A stretch of 64,000 bases of DNA from Aquila chrysaetos chrysaetos. Lineage: Eukaryota > Chordata > Aves > Accipitriformes > Accipitridae. The first letter of the stretch is position 1; the number at the start of each line of letters is the position of its first letter. The notes beneath the pieces are model-generated. The model saw only the letters and a program-made list of their open reading frames with translations, did no database searches and had not been told where the DNA came from. This document shows positions 11,101-22,800 of the stretch, piece after piece. The DNA lies in NCBI RefSeq assembly GCF_900496995.4, contig NC_044006.1, forward strand, positions 31,929,120-31,993,119, read 5' to 3'. A program made the translations under genes and the position numbers.

Positions 11101-14100
11101 GCAACAAAAAAGTTGTATATAAACTGTTCCCCATGAACAGTAGACTACAAATAGTTTTAAGATACCTGTTTGGGTGCTGATCAGCTAAATAACCTTTTTG
11201 CAACACTATTCAAATACAGAGGAATGAAGAAAATACACAGTTTAACAACAAAAATTAAGTCCTACCAGGGCATTTTCTTTGTTGGATAGTATACAGTCTG
11301 GCACATGATTTTGCTTAACAATTAAAAATAAAATTTAGAATACAATGACATTTCTTTTTTCATGTGAGAAAGAAAAATGTTGCAATATAGTAAGAAATAA
11401 AAAAAGGAACAATTTCAGGAAAATGGATTGCAGGTTTGAGGTTTTTTTTAATTCCTCTTTCGCAAAGAAATCAAGCCATAAAGAGTTTAAAATTTAGAAA
11501 TACATGGTCATTGGCCATGCTGACTTTAGACATTTGATGCATGCAAGTTTCCTACCTCATCAAATACCAGCTGTATTTGTTAGAGGAGAAAAGGAGTACT
11601 TGCCACTTGCAAATCTGTGCAGAAACCTACAAGCGAGTTAAATGAGCCAGGCATCTCCACTGAGAAAACAATAATTAGCCTTTTCATGTGCACGAGCTAA
11701 GAACCAACCCTGACTTTGGAAAACAGCTGGAGATATACCAAGAAATCTAACATTCCCTTTTGAAAATACTAATGATAAAACAAACAGGGTATCTGATAAT
11801 ATAAACCCCCAAATATAAACCCCCAAATACACACATATGCATAAATAAAAAATATGTTGACTATTTCCCTCTGCAGTCAATATATGACATCTTGGGGAAA
11901 TTCAAAACAATCACAATTCAGATTGTTTAAACCACCCTCTGGATGGCCCTATCCTAGTCTATCAACTAACAAAGGCAGCCTAGGGAGATGAGTGTCTCTA
12001 GATTAATGCTGATCTCTGAAAATCTGACTTCTAAATCACCACAGATCAAGCATTTTTAATAATAACAATAGCATCCTAACTGTAAGTCACTGTATCCTCC
12101 GGAAGTCAATTTTGGTTCACTGTCATTCACACCTTATCAACACAGACACCTCTGCAATCCATAAACATTAGTTGTAGCATACAACCTAGGAGCCCAAATC
12201 ACAGGTTCAAAATACCTTTTTGTTGATGGCATGCATTAGGCCAGAATCCAAACCACCTCACAATACCAAGAGAGAAAAAAACATTTTAAAACATATTTTA
12301 GTCCCGTATACTAGGTGAACTAACTAAATACATCCGTGGAATATTGTATTAAAGATCACCATTACAAGAGGGGTTATATTCTCAGAAAAAAATTGTACTT
12401 TCAAGCTAAAAAAGAAGGAAAGGGCTTTAAAGGCTGTAAAGTCAGCTAGTTTTACCTTGTAAATGTTCTTTAAGACAAGATGCATTTTGTCAGGATGAAT
12501 AGCAGAAAGCACAAATATAAGTGTGACAACATCCACAGAATCTGCTGGTATGTTTTCTAGAAGATCATCTTTGGTAAGATCACACTGGAACACTTTACAT
12601 CTTTCTGTACTGTATAAGGCGTTTTTCTAGGGAAATGAGAAGAGTATGCTTTCACTGAAAATTAGAGGCATTTGTTATTGCAGAACAGTAAAAAGCTTGT
12701 GAAACTAATCAGTAGAGTGACACAAAATATGGTGGCAAAAGAACATTAACTTCCAACAGGTGACTAATGCAATCAGAAATTCTTTGCTGCATACTACAAT
12801 AGTGAAACTACAACTACTAGCATAGTCTGTTCTCAGGAATTTGAGAAGGAACATGCACTAAGACAGTTCAGAAAACATACCATTTCTGTTCTACTGCTGC
12901 TTCTACTCTTTAAAAATACAGAAATATTATTAAAAGAAATCCTGCATTACAAGGCGATCAAAGTACATCTCTTGAGCTACAAGTATACTGTAAACAGTTT
13001 GGGTCCATGGCACATAACCTGCAGCCAGGCTGTTCCAGCCCACAGTTTTGCTCGGTAAAAGGAAACCTGGTCTTGGCAAGAAGGAAGATCAGCAAGAGCT
13101 GTGGAGGCAGACACCATTAAGTAATCCAAAACCCAGGGTACACGCTCATCCCAACCTCATCTTGCAGTGCAGCTGTGGCATCCCAGGGAGCTGCTGTCCT
13201 CTCCTGTTTGCCACATGTATTTCTTCCCATCTTTCCCATGAGATATGCAGTATGTGTCTTGTGGTTCTTGGTCACAAATGTCCCACAAGAGAATGCTTTC
13301 ACATAACAGATATATAGAAATTTACCTGTGATTACAAAATTAATAAACAAGGAGACTTTTAAAGTCCCAAGCCCCCACGAGCCTTGCTGGAAGACACTAA
13401 CTTTGGACTGCAGTACCACTTACCTAAGAATAAGTATAAACATACCTATTTCTAATCAGGCTACAAATTTCTGTAACAATAACTTTCACGGCCCTGTTTT
13501 CAAGATTCTCTTTGGGACTCCCTCTGCCCCACAAACATCAAGGGCAAGCTTCCATCCCAAACAAATTTTGCTTGTACTACACAGTCAGCAGAGACATAGT
13601 AGCACTCCCAAAAAACAGTCTTCACAAATCATTCAAGTAAAGTAATATACATATATTACCATAATACTATAATTTGACACTGAAAAACTAGGTCTTGAGC
13701 AATGATTCGGCTTCTTGCATAGGAGCTCCACTGGAATGGATCAGTCTCCATTTTTTGGCAAAAGCTATTCTACCCTTCTTACAAAAAGGAAGGCAAGAGA
13801 AGTCTGTCATTCCAGTCATTTGTAAATTCAGAAGCTTCTAAAGACACTCTAAAAGAAGTTCCAGATATCACACCAACCTTCACATACTCAACAGCTCTAG
13901 GAGAAAAATCACAGGCGTATGCAAAAATATTCAGATCTTCTTCTAAGAGTGGAAACAAGCAGTTCCCAACCCCACAACCTGCTTCCAGAATGGTCAGTTT
14001 CTGATCTGCAAACTGGGAAGGAAGAAATCCAAGATAAAGCACATCATTTTTGTTTTCCTCATGATACAAGCAGAGACACTGTTCAATCAGCATTTTAAAA

Positions 14101-14968
14101 GCTGTATCAATTTTAATTACCACTGATTCAAAAACAAAAGTAGGCACCCACTGGATAATCTGATACGACAAAAAAGAAATCTTGATTTCTGGAAAATTAC
14201 AAATCTTTTTAGAATATATTAATATTTCTTTAGTCATCTACCCCTTAAGTAATCAACAGATTGTTGTACTATTTCTGTCTTGTCTTTCGTTCAGCTATAA
14301 TGAACAACAGATGCATCTGGCTATTCCCCTTAATGATGTTTTGCAATTAGCCTGTAATTCTGGATGCTTTTCTTTAAAGTAGTGTTCTGAAGTGCACCAA
14401 CTTGCATCTGAAAATGTCACATCACAGAGAGACAAGTTGTCTATTTAGGACACAAAACAAATATTCCAGATTTCGTTCTTAGTATCCAATATGGGTCAAT
14501 TATAAACTGAAACCGAACTGATGCATTTGATTCTGAGGAGGTATCTTTGATATTAAGAGAAATTACACAGGCCACTGCAAACTTAACATGTGACAGTTCT
14601 TACACTAATGGCTTTGTTATAAGTATTATTAAATAATTTGAAAACAATCAATCCCGCCTTTTACAGTGGAAGTGTATAGATCTCACCTCCCGACACGCTT
14701 TTAACTCTTGAAACTCTCTAGTTGTCCAATGTCTGTCTTTGAAGAAGTTGGTGCTGTTTCTTTTGTAAAATAGATCCCAGTTCTTCTGCGCCTCTTTCTC
14801 CAGTTTTAGTTGTTTGAACTCAGACACCAAAACCTGATCTTTTGCCAGTCTCTCAGCTTCTTCTGGGCTAAGGATTCTTGCACTATGGCCCTTTTTTTGG
14901 AAAGCACCATCTTCAATAGATGTTGTTATTATATTTAAGCAATTGGCTGATGTGTTTTCTTGGGACAT
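7972..14968 (-). CDS. METTL6: METTL6, tRNA-Ser N3-methylcytidine methyltransferase (five coding exons)
   Basis: METTL6 uses S-adenosylmethionine to form m3C at position 32 of serine tRNAs, acting with seryl-tRNA synthetase. The coding exons are 14968-14687, 14012-13878, 12626-12456, 10949-10808 and 8120-7972; phases join exactly and give 292 aa (human about 284). SAM motif I (LEAGCGVGN) is at residues 103-111, the acidic residue after the second strand (YACDFS) near 129, and the family segment [14 protein letters not shown] near 175-187. The C-terminal signature EYVQRETVN and LCVPRVF is in the last exon. The first Met is MSQEN; no Met exists at the human start position, so the avian N terminus is about 19 residues longer. 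Introns (674 to 2687 bp) hold only short open frames; one has a MIR-like relic. The gene is divergent from EAF1. Confidence 0.95.
10106..10250 (+). mobile_element. MIR-like SINE relic in METTL6 intron 5
   Basis: The order of segments follows the MIR core and 3' part: tgtga-ccttgggcaag-like, then 'ttccttcacgtctctatgc' in the place of the pyrimidine-rich 'cctctctgtgcctcag', then 'ccaccagtaaactgcaataa' for 'catctgtaaaatgggaataa'. Heavily diverged, as expected of a pre-amniote-radiation element. Identified from memory of the consensus. Confidence 0.5.
10808..10949 (-). CDS. METTL6: METTL6 exon 5
   Basis: A 142-bp exon encoding residues 197-243 plus the first base of codon 244. It begins [20 protein letters not shown] and ends RSYFFTE. 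Acceptor tgtgacag before 10949, donor GTAAGA at 10807. RDYG and the DGT-SYFF segment are typical of METTL2/6/8 proteins. Confidence 0.95.
12456..12626 (-). CDS. METTL6: METTL6 exon 4
   Basis: A 171-bp phase-0 exon encoding residues 140-196 ([20 protein letters not shown] to LVLKNIYK). Acceptor tttccctag before 12626, donor GTAAAA at 12455. It contains the adenine-contacting QCD region and the catalytic-core strand [10 protein letters not shown]. Confidence 0.95.
13878..14012 (-). CDS. METTL6: METTL6 exon 3 (SAM-binding motif I)
   Basis: A 135-bp phase-0 exon encoding residues 95-139, from [14 protein letters not shown] to AVEYVK. Acceptor ttcccag before 14012, donor GTTGGT at 13877. It holds the glycine-rich SAM loop. 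Confidence 0.95.
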
Positions 14969-14976
14969 CTTAGAGT
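14687..14976 (-). CDS. METTL6: METTL6 exon 2 (start codon exon)
   Basis: The acceptor (gtgtgacag) precedes 14976, followed by 8 nt of 5' leader and the ATG at 14968-14966. The exon encodes residues 1-94 and ends ...ACRE before the donor GTGAGA at 14686. It carries the conserved block [16 protein letters not shown], nearly identical across vertebrates. The frame is open upstream only to a GTG, which is intronic. Confidence 0.92.
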
Positions 14977-16643
14977 CTGTCACACAAATATAAACACCAA
15001 AGACCCAAGGGTGATTTTTTTTCTTTAGTGTATGTTCCCATCACTTAACCTAGGTAAAATAACCAAGGATCTAGAAGCAGAAGAAAAAATGAGAAAGAGT
15101 TACAGTACGCACTTATTGTGATCTGTCCTACCTGATGGACTGCAATACCACTGGATTTCTCTTAATTTCAGAAATCCTCCATCCAATCTAACAACTGCAT
15201 ATGACATCACACTGATATCAAAATTAAAGAAGATACTTAACAGAGTCTGCTGGTCTTCCCTCTGCATCCTAGAAAGCTAGCTGACAAAAGAAAGATGGTG
15301 CAGCTCTAAGCTTATTTTCACTAAAACTGACTTTAAAAGGAAAGCAAGGGCTTTGTTTCTTGTTGATCCCAGTTAGAACACCTCAGAAAAATCGTAACTG
15401 AAAAACAGATGACATTTAAAGGTCCCATTAAAGTTGATGAAACAAACTGTATTCATGTTAGCATTTCTCCTTCCTGCTCTCACCTCTGTGAGAAAACATC
15501 AGCGTTTATAACACCATGTCACTCAAACAAGAGAGCAATACCAGTACTGTGGCCAAAATGCCCATAGCCAGCCTGTGTCAGCATTCCTTCCACTGCCTCC
15601 TCCTGAGGATCCACGCCAGTTTTAACAATCACAGGTGGCTTTATTTTCAGAAGTTAACAAAAATGGAGCAATGAAAAGAGTTCTTCGTAGGCTGGGAAGG
15701 GATCCAAATCTTTCCTCTGATGTTAAACTAGTTCTGACCCCTGCCTTGCCACAAGCATCCAGATCCTGGACGATGGCACGCGTGAATTAAATCCTGCATG
15801 GCCCAGGAAGCCCAGGTAGCCAAAATGCGCCACTCGCGTATGTCAGTGCCCAGAACCAGCCATTGGTGTCATTTTACCAAAACGGAAATGAGAAAAACCC
15901 AACAATACCCACCCTAAAGCAAAAAAAGAGTGGTACTTCACTTACGTATTTTACCTTACATGATACAAACATGAACATATAATACAAATATGTGCAAATG
16001 AAATAAAGAACTGTCAAAATTTTGTCCAGCTTCACAGGAGACAGACAGCCCCTTTTTCGTTCAAAAACAAGGGAAAAGTTTACAGAGAAGAGGCTCCCTT
16101 GAAAGAAAGTCTCCTCAAGAAGAGTATATCCTCAAAAAAAAAGCTTAATCAGCGAAATTTCTATTATATGCCTGGCACGCTAGAAAAAGATCAACGTTTA
16201 CATTTCTTCGTAGGAGAAGCTAGGAAAAAAAAAAGCCAAGCTAGTCCTTTCACCGACCCATCTGTGCGCAGAGATCGCTGCGGTGGGAAGCTAGCACCAT
16301 GATAACCAGGGTTTTCACAGCCTGTGTTTAGGCTAAGGAGCCTTTTAAAGGTGTCTAATCCAGCCCTAAGACCGCAAACAGGTAATACCTCTGTGCAAGC
16401 CCGCGGACCTGCCACCGGGAAACCGGCTTCCCGCCAAGAGCTGCTCCCTCAGAGGGGACGGGGACGGGGCCGCCACCGCCGCGCTGAACATCCCGGCGGG
16501 GAAGGCCCCTCCTGCCCTGCCCCCAGGAGGGCGGGGAGCGCCGGGCTCCCACCTCTCCTCCGAGGGACGCCCCTCCGGGGACCCGCGGCCCCTCCGCGGG
16601 CACAGCAGCCCCTGCTCGGCCCCGGGCCCCCGCCTCGCCTCAC

Positions 16644-16760
16644 CTCGTCCCGCCGTACCCGCCGCCGGCGGCCCCGGAGCACTTTCCCGGCTGCACTCGG
16701 CCCCCGGAAGGGCGCCGAGCGGCAGCGCACGGAGGAGAGGAAGGGACCGGCCGGGCCGGG
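16644..16760 (-). other. METTL6: Candidate METTL6 noncoding exon 1 (end at donor 16644)
   Basis: METTL6 exon 2 starts with a splice acceptor, so an upstream noncoding exon is needed. A good minus-strand donor (CGAG|GTGAGG, exon ending at 16644) lies in the CpG island, about 150 bp from the EAF1 ATG. The 5' boundary is a guess; no transcript evidence is available here. Confidence 0.35.
16704..16710 (+). promoter_or_regulatory. ETS/GABPA-type site CCGGAAG
   Basis: CCGGAAG, about 90 bp upstream of the EAF1 start codon. This core is typical of TATA-less bidirectional CpG-island promoters. Short motif, so functional status is inferred. Confidence 0.4.
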
Positions 16761-16794
16761 AGGGGAGGGGACGGGACGGGACGGGACTGGGGAC

Positions 16795-16897
16795 ATGAAC
16801 GGCTCGGCGAGCTCGCCGCTGGACAAGGAGGAGCACCCGCTGCAGCTGGGCGAGAGCTTCGAGCGGCGGCCCAAGGCCTCCTTCCACACGATCCGCT
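16795..16897 (+). CDS. EAF1: EAF1 exon 1 coding part
   Basis: Encodes residues 1-34 ([20 protein letters not shown]...) plus one base of codon 35. Donor GTGAGC at 16898. The ATG is chosen because MNG and the following residues match mammalian EAF1. The frame is open for 157 codons upstream (from 16324) only because the CpG island lacks stops. Confidence 0.93.
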
Positions 16898-19800
16898 GTG
16901 AGCGCCATCCCCTCTTCTTCCCGGCGGGGCCCGCCGCGGCAGCCCCTTCCTCCCCCCTCTCTCCCCATTCACCGCGTCCCGTCCCCCTGCCGCCTGCCGC
17001 GGCGGCGCTTCTCTTTCTGCCGCACGCTCCGCTCCTACCGGCGAGCGCCCGCTCCGCGGACCCCTTCCCGCCGGGCGGCCCCGGGGCGGGGAGCAGTACC
17101 TGCCCGGCGCCCCGCCGTCCTCACCAAGGTTTCCTCCCGGGGTGCCGCCGCGGCTTCTTACTTGCTAAGGGCCGCCCCCTCCCCGCAGGCCGGCGGGGGC
17201 CTCCGACCCGCCACGACGAAGCCTTCCTCTTGCCCTGGCCGCCGCTGTTCCTCACCGCCTCCTCCTTCGCGCCGCCCCGCCAAGGCTTCGTCCCCCCTCG
17301 GCTCCCCTCTCCCCCCTTTCCCTCCCTCCCCCCTCAGCGCCCCTCTCCCCCCTTTCCCGCTCCCTCGGCGCCCATTTTCCCCCCCAGCCCACCCCCACGA
17401 GTGTTTTCCCCACAGAGGTCTCCCACCCCGGCGGGTAGCCTGAGGGGAGACGGGGAGGGTGGGTGACGGCCGAGAGCGCTGGTAGGAAGGAGGTTCGAGC
17501 GAGGCAGGCCGGGGAGGACGAACAGCTTATGAAGTTTTTCGTGAAACGTCCGTGGATCGCTTAGGAGCACGAAACGATCCCCTCCGTGAGGGGGTGGCTT
17601 GCCATTTTATTTTATATTTTTTTATAGCAGTTGCAGGACAGGTCACCACAGGCCCCGGCCTGGCGGGAGTGCCTGGAGAAGAGTGCGTCTGGTTGGCAGC
17701 CCAAGCGCCCACAGTTTGATTTTTAACTGGTTATTTTCACGATGAGGCAACGTGTAAACCCAGCAGCCCCATCGCTGGCTGTCCCGACTCCAGCCGGCTG
17801 TAATAAGTCACTTCCAGGAAAGCAAGCAGAAATGACTCAAACGCATATGGTACTGCCTAATAAATGTAAGATAAAACCTGAGGTAGGATCTCGAGCAGTT
17901 TCGAAGTTTTCAAATAATTGGAAGAGTATGTGGGTTTTTTAAAGACACCAGATGTTATTCCAACTGCTCTATTTAGCATTGGGTACATTTAATTTAATAT
18001 TAGAAGATTGTTTTGAAGAGGACCTCACTGTATCTCTGTACTTGAATTCTGTGGATAAGAAACTGCTTTTTTCTTCCCCTAAATGAGTCCAGGATTTAAA
18101 ACGAGTAGTAAGTCACCAACAGTAAATGAAACTAACACTAAATATATTTCAGTAGCTTTGTATTAACGTGGGGAATTTATACAGTTAACAGTAGGATTTT
18201 TTGTTTTATGATGCATGATCCTAGGCCCAGTCTCATGGCCTGTATTCATACACTACCAGTAAGTAATTTCGGTGATATTAGTCACCCAAGCGTGACTTGA
18301 AAGAACAACTTTCTAGATTAAGCTGTTACTCAAGCAGATGGTCAGTCATTGAGGCAAAGCTATTTTGCTCAATAGTAAACTCTGTCTAGTGGATTAACAC
18401 TTAAATTTTGTGTCTTTCATCCCTCTGGTTATACATAATTCCACCATGCTAAAAAATACCATACCATACCATATGTTTGGTACATTTAACTGTTTATACA
18501 TAACACTGAACAGTTTTATCCAGCACTAACATATTAGCAAATCTCCATTTATAAATCAAAATTTTAAAATGGCCCAACTATCAAATGAATGAGGTTGTCT
18601 GATAATGTATGAATTAAACCCAAGCCATATCCAGATAGAAATACACTAGATTTCTAGAATTGAAAGTGCTTCAGCAATCAATTTCTTAAGGGATTGCAAA
18701 GCCAAAGCTCTTCAGACTATAACTGGAAGAATGCAGTTTTATTTCACAAGAGCTTTCTGTGTGCTGTATTTTCCTTCCATGACTTTCAAGTGAGATCTCT
18801 TAATTTCCTGGTTATACTTTTTTTTTTTCTAACTGTTGATCTGAAATGATTTATCTGGGATCCAAGCATTATATTGTTCCTGTAATCCTTTTCACACAAA
18901 CTACAATAAGAGGATTTTGTAGGCTAAATTTGTTTCGGCCTTCTTAAAATATTTCATTCCTTTCCGTAATGTTTATGAAATACTGTACTGAAAGACTGAA
19001 TTATCCCTGGAAAACACATCTTAAAAACATTTGACTTTTGGAAAAAGGACTGTGGGTACATTTGGAGGGGCATATGTGCACCTGATCTACAGCAAGATTA
19101 GCCAAGCACGTACACTTAGTAAGCTAACCAAATAAAAACAATTTGTTGAGTGTTTGTTTAGAGTAACTATATTTTGCTGATACCGAAGAAAGAAGTGTGA
19201 TAGTGATACTGCTTTTAATTTAGTGACTGTGCTGTTGAAACTCTTGATCCCTTTTTGGCAAAGACGCTAGCTCTTGTACAGCTGGTTTGTTTTATTTAGC
19301 AAGCTTGCACATAAAGTAGGTGGGAAACAATAGCTAGAAATAGATTGCTTGGATGAAAATGAAGGGTATGATTTGGTCTGGCAGTTAAGGCATGAGGATT
19401 AAGTCAAGTGTGCCTGATTCTGCTTGTTGTGCTGTCAAAGTAAAACTCAATTGGACATTAACATCCTCTTAATGACAATTTATTACAAGCTGGGGTTTTG
19501 GTTTTTTTCTGCAAATGTGCTTTTCATAGTAGAATTATATTTTTAATTTGTTCTGAGATATTAATTTCTTAACTAATGCAGTAATTAAAAGCCTTGATCG
19601 TGAATATAATTGCACCTCTTTGTATCCAGAGATGCTAGAATTGAATGGGGGCTTATTTTAAAAACAAACAAAGCAAACCAACCTATATCTGTCTGATCTT
19701 ACTTCACTTTGTCTAAATCCTCTGTCAAAATATTACAGGTTCTGATACTTTTTTCTGGTTTTTATGGCTCATCAGCACAACAAAATAATGAGGGGAAAAT

Positions 19801-22800
19801 ACTTTTAAGTTAAAATGTTCTTAGTTCAAATAAATACACTAAACAGAAGTGCCTTGTTTGGGGACAAAGCATCCTATACAGTGCAGCAAAAATACTTGAA
19901 ACTAGGGTTAGTTTAAAGCTATTACAGTGTCTCACCTTAGTCATGCTTTCCATCCACAGTGGCTTTGGACTAGCATGGAGCCTGCTGAAGTAAGATCAGC
20001 ACCTCTTTTTTTTTTCCTCATAAGTGAGATCTGAGGTCCCCTCTACCTTTGAGGAGGTATCGTGGAGACAAGATGGCTGTTAAATAGCCAGAAATATCAG
20101 TAAGGCTAAGTAAGTTGGTATCGCTAAATTAGTCTTTGTCACAGAGAGAGTCCTCAGGTTTGGAATTGGCAGGAGCCGCACAGAGCCCCGAGTCTTGAAG
20201 TTGATACTCTTTTGAGATGAATAGTACAGTTTTACACTTGCCTGCAAAATTGTCATTCAAAGTCTGGGGTTTGGAGAAGTCTGCTTTTGGTCTTCAAACA
20301 GAAGGTCTAGAACCTTACTTCCATTTTTAAAAGGAGGTTTAGAATCTGGTACCATCATATCACTGGGGCACTGAGCATAGACACATTGTACTGGTGCATT
20401 ATTCCACCCCCGCTGTAAACACTAGTGTGTATTTTAGCATTCCCTATAATCACAGTGAATGTGCAGTGATGCTTTGCAGGGCAGGATGACACTTCTGAAG
20501 GCTCTAAGAAATGTAATCACAATTGTTTTCCTCTTTAGATGATTTTAAGCCAGCATCGATTGATACATCTTGTGAGGGGGACCTCCAAGTGGGTAAAGGA
20601 GATGATGTAACAATCACTTTACCACATATTCCAGTAAGTTTGTTATATATGTGTCCTTGTTTACTCTCCAACAAATTTGCAACATAGTTAGTCTAACGTA
20701 AATGTTATTTTCACTTTCATCTTTGTTAATAGAAGTGGGTACAATATTTGAGCAGCCAGACTTGTAGTGTGTTACCTTAGGGAAGGACTGTACAATTGAA
20801 TCTTTGTAAAGGATTATATTTGTAAGGTTGCAGTCTGTTCTTTACTTCTGATTCCTTCCTTCCTACTCTTCCTTGAATAACAAGAAGACTTTAACTATTA
20901 GCTGACGCTCTATACCTGGTTTCCATCCATTTTTAGTGCTATGGCTTAATGAAGAAAGGCAGAGTAATTTGGGCTTTAGTCAAGGTTTGATGCTCAGAAG
21001 CCACAGGTAGGCCTGTAAGCATATTCTTCCCATTACTAAACCATGTACAGATAGCATAGAGGGTTCCCTACCTTTAGCTTTAACAGTAGAAGCAAGAGGG
21101 GCAGTTCTGGTAAGTGACAATGAAGTTGTTTCCCATCCACTTCCTCCTCAAATTATGCCATAAAGATCTACAGTGTGAGGATGACGGTCAACCAGCAATA
21201 AAACAAGTGATCAAACTGTTTATAGGTGCAGCTGTTTTGTAATTGAAAGTTCAGTGGTTTCCTTACCAAAACAAACGAAACTGCTTGCATGCTGGAACTG
21301 GATTTGTTTATTAGCTGAAGCCAATGCTATGTGTCAAGCTGATAAGCCAGAATTCACAGACATCAATGGGTTTGGTGGTTGCAGCGGGGCACCAGTCAGT
21401 TTGGAAGCTGTGTGTCAGATCTTTTTGGTATTGTTTATTCTGGCATGTTGGTGTTTTTAATTGGTAGGTGATGGTACTGTGATAATTCTTACTGAATGAG
21501 GCTTTGGCCTGTTTCCCCCCCCCGCTCCTGTTTTTTATATGGCTTTGGTCACCTTTAGGGCTGCAGGAGGTCACATACTGGTTTTTGTCTATAAAAATGA
21601 TAAGCATGGTAGTGCTATTTGAGAGCAGGTAATATGATTAACAGCAGTGGCATTCATCTTGGATTGACTGGAAACAATGTTGTTCATTCATCTTTTGTGT
21701 TGAGCAGCATCACTTGTAATGTCCGTTTCCGAATCTCTGTACTGATGAGTTTAATTTGATTGTCTTCCCATGAGTATGAACAGCTTTAACCTTACAATAT
21801 GCTTCGGAGGCTTAGGCAGCTAACTGCACTGAATGCAGCCACCATGCATACGTTGTTCCAAGGCAGTGCTGCCTGTGTTCCAGACAAAGAGCTGGAAAAC
21901 ACTGAGCATACTGGAAGAGTGAGAAGTTTTGAGATCGTTTCATCCTGACAAGATTTGCTGAATTTCTTGGATCCTGCTTTGGTTCTCAGTTGCCCAACAA
22001 CTGGATAGGATTCAGATTCTAAGTTGTTTTTTGAAATTGCCTGGTCCCTGAGGATATCTCTGGTAATTTGTTCGGTGGAGATATTTTGGTGTCCCTTGCT
22101 GCTTGGATAAATGGAAGTACTATTTTTACATGCAGATTTAGTGGATTTAATATAGGATAAACAGTCTTGGTTGGGGAAGTGAAGAATTTCTGTTTGTTAA
22201 AAAACCCTCATGCATGAAAACAAATTGATTAAATGTCAATTGTTTTACCTACCTCCTTCTTCTATCCTGTAATCAGCAGAATCTGTAAGCCAGTGTTATT
22301 TAGACAGTAACATAAAACCTAAACATTTAATTTTAAGTAGAAGGGTGGGACTGTTGATTTGCTTAACCAGGGTTCCATTTCTGCTTATTTTTTTAGCCAA
22401 AATCAGTCTTTGCTGAGTTAGGAGGCTTCTGGGTAGCAGAATTACAGCCAACAAACTTTGATCAATTTTCATTAAATTTGTGCATTATATGTTTCCTGAC
22501 TTAGTTGTCAGTGAGTAGGATTTGACTTGCTTTTTATTCTCTTAAATGTTGCTTTCCTCTCTTAAATGTAGGAGTGATAAAAATGTAACATGCCTTTGAA
22601 GACTAGACTTTCTTGAGACATCTTTTCTGAATCATATCTGTATCTCTTACTGTTATCTTTGTTAGGAATTCAGATTTTTCACCCTTACTGTTCCAAAGCC
22701 ATTTAAATTCAAACATACTCTATTTATTAGCAATATGGAGAATAGGATTTGTATTCTGAGTGGTTAAAATATGATTGTTCATTTTTGCTACTCAGAATAA

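Larger units (their letters stand above)
16430..17330. promoter_or_regulatory. CpG-island bidirectional promoter of METTL6 and EAF1
   Basis: A dense GC- and CpG-rich block between the divergent genes, sharply bounded by AT-rich DNA on the METTL6 side. It contains the EAF1 start codon (16795), a candidate METTL6 first exon on the minus strand and an ETS-type motif, and I see no TATA box. The head-to-head order is the same in human, so co-regulation of the pair is likely. Boundaries are by eye. Confidence 0.8.

Noticed and set aside
13048-13645. Overlapping open frames of 89-105 codons within METTL6 intron 3 and nearby
   Set aside because: Different frames on both strands, no family resemblance, and located in an intron.
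16355-16972. Four long minus-strand open frames (82-200 codons) across the METTL6/EAF1 CpG island
   Set aside because: They overlap each other in different frames, are rich in Arg, Gly, Pro and Ala, and follow from stop-poor GC-rich DNA.
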